A stretch of DNA of 7,357 nt, from the NCBI GenBank assembly GCA_003641345.1, contig QNAD01000096.1:1-7357 (forward strand), given 5' to 3'. The DNA is from Candidatus Zixiibacteriota bacterium. GTDB lineage: Bacteria; Zixibacteria; MSB-5A5; GN15; FEB-12. This document shows, piece after piece, positions 1-4,864 of the stretch (its first letter is position 1; each line of letters begins with the position of its first letter). The notes beneath the pieces are model-generated. The model worked only from the letters and a program-made list of their open reading frames with translations, did no database searches and was not told where the DNA came from. The translations under genes and the position numbers were made by a program.

Positions 1-110
1 ACGTCGTTCGTTTTTTCCCATATTATAGCTCCTATATCTCGGTTACATATAATATGAGTCAACGACTCTAATTGTACCCTATTTTTGAAACCGTTTGGTT
101 ACATTATTTG
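1..110. other. Left edge, no gene recognised
   Basis: I see no supportable gene here. Plus-strand frames are short: one is open from the edge to a TGA at 55-57 (18 codons), and nothing in it resembles a known family. A small inverted repeat, GAGTC-AAC-GACTC, lies at 56-68. The octamer GGTTACAT occurs at 41-48 and 97-104 with loosely similar flanks. Neither is strong enough to name. Confidence 0.4.
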
Positions 111-333
111 TGAGGCAATTCGCCTGATTCACCGGAGGTGGATTGTGACCCGACACTTAAGCAAGTGTAATTAAAAAGCGGCAGGTCACAAAAATCTATT
201 TACATAGATTTTCAGGACCCACCGCAACATCTGTGAAACTTTTTCAACAAGCCGGAACGCAGGAATGACATGGACCAAGGTTCTCGATCAAGTGAAAATA
301 GTAGGGCAGGTCTCTTTTTGTCTTGAGACCTGC
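111..333. repeat. Hairpin-rich intergenic element
   Basis: A dense series of inverted repeats fills this gene-free stretch. AGGC/GCCT is at 113-125, CACC-GGA-GGTG at 130-140, and ACACTT-AAGC-AAGTGT at 153-168. A long imperfect hairpin spans 178-225: GCGG and GGTC on the left pair with GACC and CCGC on the right across a symmetrical CA/CA bulge, topped by the perfect nine-base stem AAAATCTAT/ATAGATTTT with loop TTAC. A second perfect pairing, TTGTGACC (143-150) with GGTCACAA (184-191), competes with the lower part of that hairpin. G+C is about 44% over 121-300, higher than in the neighbouring genes. It could be a dispersed palindromic repeat, a decayed miniature element or a structured RNA. 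The strand is unknown. Confidence 0.55.
306..333. repeat. Perfect 9-bp inverted repeat beside dockerin relic
   Basis: GCAGGTCTC (306-314) and GAGACCTGC (325-333) form a perfect nine-base-pair stem around the ten-base loop TTTTTGTCTT. The heptamer GCAGGTC also occurs at 181-187. No T-run follows the stem on either strand, so it does not look like an intrinsic terminator. The right arm abuts the start of the dockerin-coding relic at 336, so the hairpin may mark a recombination junction or the end of the repeat element. That reading is inference. Confidence 0.6.
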
Positions 334-527
334 ATGGTGATGCAAATGGTGATAAAATCATAGACATATCTGATTTGACTTATTTTGTAGATTTATCAAT
401 TGCGGGAAGCATGAATTTTCTGATCGGTTCAGGTGCATTTTTCCAATACCTAATCGATTCTTTCTCTCACGCTTTTATGTCAGCGACTATAATCAACAAT
501 AAGGATGCATCGATTATTTGTACTTGA
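327..527 (+). pseudogene. Orphan dockerin type I fragment
   Basis: The plus-strand frame opens after a TGA at 324-326 and ends at TGA 525-527. From 336 it reads GDANGDKIIDISDLTYFVD, which fits one type I dockerin repeat: the calcium-loop pattern D-x-N-x-D-x-x-x-D-x-x-D followed by the hydrophobic helix LTYFVDL. The second dockerin repeat is absent. After about position 410 the translation (MNFLIGSG... to the stop) does not resemble a dockerin. No start codon with a plausible leader lies upstream, and no body of a parent protein precedes it. I read it as the C-terminal scrap of a secreted dockerin protein like the one at the right end of the window, cut off by rearrangement. A short expressed peptide starting at ATG 411 is possible but unsupported. 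Confidence 0.65.
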
Positions 528-533
528 TCCCAA

Positions 534-554
534 GAAACAACCCTAATTTGTTTC
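534..554. other. Weak inverted repeat after the ECF gene
   Basis: GAAACAA (534-540) and TTGTTTC (548-554) can form a seven-base-pair, AT-rich stem with a seven-base loop, 16 bases beyond the minus-strand stop at 570. The position suits the end of the methyltransferase-ECF transcript. However, no U-run follows on the minus strand, so this is at best a weak 3'-end stabilising hairpin. Confidence 0.25.
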
Positions 555-569
555 CGAAGTTTTGTAACT

Positions 570-1088
570 TTATTTTGTCCTTTTAATCGCCGTAACTAAG
601 ATTGGTATTAAAATTATTTGAATAATAATTCCGGGAATACCGGTTACAACAGCTCCACCAATAGCAAAAAATTCAGCTATATTATAAGGCAAATCAATAA
701 ACATGCCCAATAAATACAAGCTCAGACCAAAAAACAAACGTCCAATAATCATTGATATAATCAAAGAAATATAAATATTAAAATTAAATTTATAATAAGT
801 CAAGCCGGCAATAAATCCGTAAATCGGCAATTCTATAGACATCAAAGGTACGGCATATGTTGGAGGCATACCCGTTAAAAGATGTGAAATCACAGGAGCC
901 AGAAGCCCTACCACCAAACCGCTATAAGGACCAATTAAAAACCCGGCTAATAATACCGGAATATGCATTGGCAAAAAGATTCTTCCGGCAATGCCAAAAG
1001 CGTGAAAAGCAATCGGCAATAAAATTGCTATTGCAAGATATAAAGCTGTATGGGCAATAAATTTTGTTTTGGATGTTAAGGGGGACAA
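570..1088 (-). CDS. ECF transporter S component, substrate unknown
   Basis: This is a 172-residue, very hydrophobic protein that fits the membrane-embedded substrate-binding subunit of an energy-coupling-factor vitamin transporter. By eye it has about six membrane segments, near residues 11-31, 42-62, 63-75, 80-98, 104-127 and 140-167. The first helix contains ALYLA (15-19), an AxxxA motif of the kind S components use to dock on the EcfT subunit. The loop and helix around LPMHIPVLLAG (39-49) and GMPP (73-76) are typical of this superfamily. No EcfA ATPase or EcfT gene is in the window, so it would share a module encoded elsewhere (group II arrangement). The start is TTG. No in-frame ATG precedes Met41, and a weak AGAG lies nine bases upstream, overlapping the methyltransferase stop codon. 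The substrate cannot be read from sequence; a vitamin, cofactor precursor or modified metabolite is likely. Confidence 0.82.
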   Translation of the reverse strand: MSPLTSKTKFIAHTALYLAIAILLPIAFHAFGIAGRIFLPMHIPVLLAGFLIGPYSGLVVGLLAPVISHLLTGMPPTYAVPLMSIELPIYGFIAGLTYYKFNFNIYISLIISMIIGRLFFGLSLYLLGMFIDLPYNIAEFFAIGGAVVTGIPGIIIQIILIPILVTAIKRTK

Positions 1089-1099
1089 AACAATTAACT

Positions 1100-1702
1100 C
1101 TATTTAGAGTTTATAACATGAGTAATATATAATCCAGGTTTATCTTCGATACAAACATTGACAAATTCGCTAACATCAAACATCTGTTTTAATTTTTCTT
1201 TCGGAGGAATCTCATCATGTTCGACAGCACCACCAATTTTTCGATGAACTTCGGCAATATCTTTTGATGATTCAAGATGAATGATGTAAAATTTTGCTCC
1301 ATTTTTTAAAACTCGATGAATTTCCTCTATTGCTATTTGTTTGTCTGAAAAATGAGGAAAAGCGTTAAAAGCAAAAGCCAATTCAAAGCTACTCTCTTCA
1401 AACGGAAGATTAATAACATCAGCATCGACAACAAAAACATTGTCAAAGGGAAAGTTCCGGTGGGCTTTTTCAGCCATTTCAATAGAAAAATCAACACCGG
1501 TTACAGAACCGGATGGGGTTATTCTGCGTCTTAATAAATCAAAAAGGACTCCGGTGCCACAACCCAAGTCTAAAATATCTATTCCCTCTTTGATTTCAAT
1601 TTTACTAATTATATGAGACAACCGCTCCAAATCTTCAGCAGTGTACATCAAATCCCACTCAACGGCTAATTTGTCAAAAAATTCCTGATGTTTATCGTGC
1701 AT
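1100..1702 (-). CDS. Class I SAM-dependent methyltransferase
   Basis: This is a 200-residue cytosolic methyltransferase with the Rossmann-like fold, close to the UbiE/Methyltransf_11 type. Numbered from Met at 1702, motif I is ILDLGCGTG (43-51). The acidic residue that binds the SAM ribose is D71 in GVDFS. The adenine-region motif is DADVINLPF (93-101), and post-motif strands include FELAFAFNAFPHF and the HRVLKNGAKF turn (129-138). The start MHDKHQEFFDKLA resembles the normal N-terminus of such enzymes. An in-frame ATG at 1753 would add 17 residues, but it lies upstream of the proposed promoter, so I prefer 1702. It is the first gene of a two-gene operon with the ECF S component. The pairing suggests that it modifies or salvages the imported compound, which is inference. 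The methyl acceptor is unknown. Confidence 0.88.
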   Translation of the reverse strand: MHDKHQEFFDKLAVEWDLMYTAEDLERLSHIISKIEIKEGIDILDLGCGTGVLFDLLRRRITPSGSVTGVDFSIEMAEKAHRNFPFDNVFVVDADVINLPFEESSFELAFAFNAFPHFSDKQIAIEEIHRVLKNGAKFYIIHLESSKDIAEVHRKIGGAVEHDEIPPKEKLKQMFDVSEFVNVCIEDKPGLYITHVINSK

Positions 1703-1708
1703 AATGAA

Positions 1709-1738
1709 TAAATTTAGTTTTCTAAGATATAAAGTCAA
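1709..1738 (-). promoter_or_regulatory. Putative promoter of methyltransferase-ECF operon
   Basis: On the minus strand TTG (1738-1736), 19 bases and TAAATTTA (1716-1709) match the Bacteroidota-type -33/-7 layout at seven of eight -7 positions, six bases before the ATG at 1702. The same bases can be read as a sigma-70-like TTGACT-N16-TAAATT. Either reading gives an almost leaderless message and favours 1702 as the start. The match is by eye in AT-rich DNA. Confidence 0.4.
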
Positions 1739-1817
1739 GTTATTTAATCCCATATATATGAAATATTTCTAATTCCATAAAGAAAAAGTGATTTAATATT
1801 AGAGGATTTTTCTTTAA

Positions 1818-1825
1818 ACTGCAGT
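1818..1825. promoter_or_regulatory. Small palindrome upstream of uvrA
   Basis: ACTGCAGT is a perfect eight-base palindrome five bases upstream of the putative uvrA -33 element, within the divergent intergenic region. It could be a regulator half-site or chance. I see no recognisable LexA box here. Confidence 0.15.
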
Positions 1826-1830
1826 ATTAA

Positions 1831-1860
1831 TTGATTATATTATTGGTTGCATTAAATTTG
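1831..1860 (+). promoter_or_regulatory. Putative uvrA promoter
   Basis: TTG (1831-1833), exactly 19 bases, then TAAATTTG (1853-1860) fits the Bacteroidota consensus TAnnTTTG, 14 bases before the uvrA ATG at 1875. The divergent operon has the same arrangement and spacing. A possible Shine-Dalgarno GGAG at 1860-1863 overlaps the end of this element and sits 11 bases from the ATG. If transcription starts where the promoter predicts, that GGAG would not be in the message, so only one of the two readings is likely right. Confidence 0.45.
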
Positions 1861-1874
1861 GAGTTTAGATTTTT

Positions 1875-2645
1875 ATGGCTAATAAGATTGAAAATAATAA
1901 ATTTTTATTTATAAAAGGTGCTCGGGAACACAACCTAAAAAATATAGATGTCAAAATCCCAAGAAACAGCCTAACTGTTATAACAGGATTGTCAGGCTCC
2001 GGTAAAAGTTCACTTGCGTTTGACACAATCTATGCTGAAGGTCAACGTCGGTATGTTGAATCTCTTTCTTCTTATGCTCGTCAATTTTTAGGATTGATGG
2101 AAAAACCGGATGTTGATTTTATTGAGGGTTTGTCTCCTGCAATCTCAATCGAACAAAAAGGACCATCTAAAAATCCTCGCTCAACAGTTGGAACAGTTAC
2201 TGAAATTTATGATTACTTAAGATTGCTTTTTGCCAGAATTGGTGTTCCGCATTGTATTAAATGTAATCAACCTATTACCCAACAAACGGTTGAGCAAATC
2301 GTAGATTCTGTTTTGACATTTGATGAAGGGCTAAGATTGATGGTATTGGCACCGTTGGTTAGCGGTAAAAAGGGTGAGCATAAAGAAATTATTGACGAGG
2401 CTGTTCGGGAAGGTTTTGTACGGTTAAGAATTGACGGAGAGATAGTTGAGTCAGATTCAGAAATTAAACTTGAAAAGAAAAAGAAGCATTCTATCGAAGC
2501 AGTTGTTGACCGATTAATCGTAAAAGCAAAATCAAAAAAAAGACTGGCTGATTCTGTTGAAACTGCCTTAAAAATCGCTAATGGTACTGTTCTAATTAAT
2601 ATCAAAAATAAGACCTTCTTTTCTCGGAACAGTTTGCCTGTCTAA
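1875..2645 (+). CDS. uvrA: UvrA excinuclease subunit A, N-terminal part (frameshifted)
   Basis: This is the 5' portion of uvrA, the dimeric ATPase that scans DNA for bulky lesions and loads UvrB in nucleotide excision repair. The ATG at 1875 begins the normal UvrA N-terminus. [10 protein letters not shown] (15-24) precedes the first Walker [10 protein letters not shown] (38-46), followed by the family motifs [19 protein letters not shown] (53-71) and [11 protein letters not shown] (85-95). The segment around 126-245 fits the UvrB-binding and insertion region. Up to about residue 246 the frame is authentic. The last residues, [10 protein letters not shown] before TAA 2643-2645, are out of frame. 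The expected continuation, [12 protein letters not shown], is read one base earlier in phase from 2615 on. With one base restored, the whole gene encodes about 951 residues, close to the 940 of E. coli UvrA. Confidence 0.95.
   Translation: MANKIENNKFLFIKGAREHNLKNIDVKIPRNSLTVITGLSGSGKSSLAFDTIYAEGQRRYVESLSSYARQFLGLMEKPDVDFIEGLSPAISIEQKGPSKNPRSTVGTVTEIYDYLRLLFARIGVPHCIKCNQPITQQTVEQIVDSVLTFDEGLRLMVLAPLVSGKKGEHKEIIDEAVREGFVRLRIDGEIVESDSEIKLEKKKKHSIEAVVDRLIVKAKSKKRLADSVETALKIANGTVLINIKNKTFFSRNSLPV
2610..2621 (+). other. uvrA: Frameshift site in uvrA
   Basis: The upstream uvrA frame is correct through about 2609 and the downstream frame from about 2612. The downstream frame has a TAA at 2609-2611, so the shift cannot be earlier. 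The conserved FSE at 2621-2629 in the new frame means it cannot be much later. The simplest repair is one extra base, for instance a third A giving AAT-AAA-GAC-CTT, which yields [12 protein letters not shown]. The cause could be a sequencing or assembly indel near A- and T-rich runs, or a true one-base deletion. I see no canonical slippery heptamer. Confidence 0.85.
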
Positions 2646-2740
2646 ATTGTCATATTAGCTACGACGAACCAAGCCCAAGACTTTTTTCATTTAATTCTCC
2701 ATTTGGTGCCTGTAAAACATGTGATGGTTTAGGCCAAAAA

Positions 2741-4729
2741 ATGGAAATTGATTCCGAATTGGTTATTCCAAATAAAGAACTATCCATTACCGGAGGAGCA
2801 ATTAAACCCTGGGGTGGGGTGGATATGTCTAATTGGTATCGTTATATGGTTAAGGGTGTAGCACGACATTATGGGTTTAAATTAACTACACCGTTCAAGA
2901 GACTCCCCCAAAAAATTCAGGATGTCATTATTTACGGCTCAGGCAAAGAAGAAATAAGTTTTGAATATGAACATACTTCGGGTAAAGGAAAAGGTTCCGG
3001 TATCTATCGCTCAACTTTTGAGGGAGTTATCCCTCACCTTGAGCGACGGTACAAGCAAACAGAATCAAGTGGAGTTCGTAACTGGATTGAAAACTATATG
3101 TCAATTTCACCATGTCCAACTTGTAATGGTGCCAGATTAAGACCGGAAGCGTTGTCGGTTGTAATCGCACGGGAAACAATAGACAGCATAACGGACATGT
3201 CTATAAAACAGGTCAATCAGTTTTTCAAAAAAATAAATCTAACTAAAAGACAAAAACTAATTGGTAAGCAGATTCTAAAAGAGATAAGCGAAAGATTAGG
3301 GTTTTTGTGTAATGTCGGTCTTGATTATCTCACTTTAAGCCGTGCGGCTCAGACTCTTTCAGGCGGAGAAGCACAGAGAATAAGGCTTGCTACCCAGATT
3401 GGTTCAAGATTAGTTGGCGTCCTATATATTTTGGATGAACCTTCAATTGGATTGCATCAAAGAGACAACAAAAAGCTCTTGGATACTCTTCTGGAATTAA
3501 AAGACCTTGGAAATACGGTAATTGTCGTTGAACATGATAGGGAAACAATAGAAGAAGCAGATTTTGTAATTGATTTGGGATTGGGTGCTGGAATCCATGG
3601 TGGAAAAATAGTTGCCAGCGGAACACCTGAAGTTATCAAAAAAAGCAGTCGGTCAATCACCGGACAATATCTTGCCAACAAAAGAGAGATTGAAACACCG
3701 AGAAAACGACGGGAACAAAATGGTAAATCTATAAGGCTGTTTGAAGCATCGGGAAACAACCTAAAAAAAGTAGATGTAGAAATCCCGCTGGCTAATCTGG
3801 TGGTTGTTACCGGTGTCTCCGGTTCCGGAAAATCAACTTTGATAAATGAAACACTTTATAGAATTTTAGCCCGTCATTTTTATAACAGCCACAAAGTTCC
3901 GTTAACTCACAGAAAAATCGAAGGTTTAGAAAATATTGACAAGGTAATTGATATCGACCAATCACCAATCGGACGCACGCCTCGCTCTAATCCTGCTACT
4001 TACACCGGTGTTTTTACTCATGTCAGAGATCTCTTTTCCACTCTTCAGGAATCCAAAGCAAGAGGATATTTACCGGGACGGTTCTCTTTTAATGTCAAGG
4101 GTGGACGATGCGAAGCATGCGAAGGGGATGGTATTATTAAAATTGAGATGCATTTTCTCCCTGATGTTTATGTCCCGTGCGAAATTTGTAAAGGAAAAAG
4201 ATACAATAGGGAAACTCTTGAGGTAACTTTCAAGGGAAAAAATATTGCCGATATTTTAGATATGACAGTTGAAGAAGCACTCTCCTTTTTTGACAATATC
4301 CCCAGAATAAAAAAGAAACTGCTTACTCTATTTAATGTTGGATTGGGGTATATACATCTGGGACAGCAAGCTACCACTTTGTCGGGTGGTGAAGCACAAA
4401 GGGTTAAACTGGCTACAGAATTGTCTAAAATTGCTACCGGACGAACAATGTATATTCTGGACGAACCAACCACCGGACTTCATTTTGAAGACATCAGATT
4501 GCTTTTAAAGGTTTTAAACGAACTTGTTGATAGAGGAAACACGGTTGTTGTAATTGAACACAATCTTGATATCGTTAAAACTGCTGACTGGATTATTGAT
4601 ATTGGACCCGAAGGCGGGGATGACGGCGGGGAGATAATTGCCTACGGTACGCCTGAGGATGTTGCCAAAATCAAACGGTCATATACCGGCCAATACTTAA
4701 AAGAAATTCTTAACGGAAAAAAATACTAA
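2741..4729 (+). CDS. uvrA: UvrA excinuclease subunit A, C-terminal part (frameshifted)
   Basis: This is the rest of uvrA, open from 2612, with its first possible ATG at 2741. The segment 2612-2740 encodes the first zinc finger (CLNC at 2639-2650, CKTC at 2711-2722) and the conserved [13 protein letters not shown]. Counting from 2741, the first ABC signature is [12 protein letters not shown] (206-217), with Walker [15 protein letters not shown] (229-242) and switch H265. The second Walker A is GVSGSGKST (358-366). The second zinc finger uses C457, C460, C480 and C483. The second signature is [12 protein letters not shown] (547-558), with Walker [11 protein letters not shown] (571-580) and H607. 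Every catalytic motif is intact, which argues that the gene is recent or functional and that the frameshift may be artefactual. Translated alone from 2741, the product would lack the first ATPase head's Walker A and zinc finger 1 and could not work as UvrA. Confidence 0.95.
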   Translation: MEIDSELVIPNKELSITGGAIKPWGGVDMSNWYRYMVKGVARHYGFKLTTPFKRLPQKIQDVIIYGSGKEEISFEYEHTSGKGKGSGIYRSTFEGVIPHLERRYKQTESSGVRNWIENYMSISPCPTCNGARLRPEALSVVIARETIDSITDMSIKQVNQFFKKINLTKRQKLIGKQILKEISERLGFLCNVGLDYLTLSRAAQTLSGGEAQRIRLATQIGSRLVGVLYILDEPSIGLHQRDNKKLLDTLLELKDLGNTVIVVEHDRETIEEADFVIDLGLGAGIHGGKIVASGTPEVIKKSSRSITGQYLANKREIETPRKRREQNGKSIRLFEASGNNLKKVDVEIPLANLVVVTGVSGSGKSTLINETLYRILARHFYNSHKVPLTHRKIEGLENIDKVIDIDQSPIGRTPRSNPATYTGVFTHVRDLFSTLQESKARGYLPGRFSFNVKGGRCEACEGDGIIKIEMHFLPDVYVPCEICKGKRYNRETLEVTFKGKNIADILDMTVEEALSFFDNIPRIKKKLLTLFNVGLGYIHLGQQATTLSGGEAQRVKLATELSKIATGRTMYILDEPTTGLHFEDIRLLLKVLNELVDRGNTVVVIEHNLDIVKTADWIIDIGPEGGDDGGEIIAYGTPEDVAKIKRSYTGQYLKEILNGKKY

Positions 4730-4740
4730 CAAATCAAAAA

Positions 4741-4854
4741 GTAATACTTAATAACACGCCTAAATCTACAATTCTTTTGGGTAACAGAAAAATTAAGTGG
4801 GAAAAAATTGGTTCTCGCTCCGCACATTTTTGTCCACGCTGTCAAAGATTATAA
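4741..4854 (+). pseudogene. Fpg/Nei DNA glycosylase C-terminal zinc-finger relic
   Basis: In the plus frame ending at TAA 4852-4854 the sequence reads KWEKIGSRSAHFCPRCQRL and stops. This is the characteristic end of formamidopyrimidine-DNA glycosylases (MutM/Fpg-Nei), where the last half of the zinc finger is (G/A)GR-x-T-H-(Y/F)-C-P-x-C-Q-(R/K) at the extreme C-terminus. The first CxxC of that finger, the helix-two-turn-helix domain and the catalytic N-terminal PE motif are all missing. The frame opens only after TAA 4711-4713, inside uvrA. No start codon or ribosome site serves it. I read it as the relic of a base-excision repair gene that once followed uvrA and was largely deleted. A chance match is unlikely given the residue order and the stop position, but only about 20 residues carry the signal. 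Confidence 0.62.
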
Positions 4855-4864
4855 GTATAATAAA

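Noticed and set aside
121..270. Cobalamin riboswitch, suggested by CACCGCAACATCTGTGA and AAGCCGGAACGCAGG
   Set aside because: The matches to the conserved core and B12 box are only partial, the order and spacing are off, and no plus-strand cobalamin gene follows. A covariance search for the cobalamin riboswitch would settle it.
306..333. Intrinsic transcription terminator
   Set aside because: The stem is strong, but neither strand has a T-run after it; the only T-run is in the loop.
857..1060. Plus-strand open frame opposite the ECF S component
   Set aside because: The minus strand encodes a coherent membrane protein. The opposite frame is a charged sequence without motif support.
1703..1753. 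Extended methyltransferase start at ATG 1753
   Set aside because: The 17 extra residues are not typical of the family, no ribosome site precedes them, and the likely promoter lies inside this segment.
1754..1874. LexA/SOS box upstream of uvrA
   Set aside because: Neither a CTGT-N8-ACAG-type nor a GAAC-N4-GTTC-type operator is visible; only a small ACTGCAGT palindrome is present.
2267..2605. Long open frame antisense to uvrA (112 codons), with others at 3457-3759 and 4168-4473
   Set aside because: They lie opposite well-conserved UvrA codons and their translations are low-complexity shadows without recognisable domains.
2601..2626. Programmed -1 frameshifting in uvrA at C-AAA-AAT or C-TTC-TTT
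   Set aside because: A slip at C-AAA-AAT would run straight into TAA 2609-2611. The later runs do not form a canonical slippery heptamer. Recoding in uvrA is not an established mechanism.
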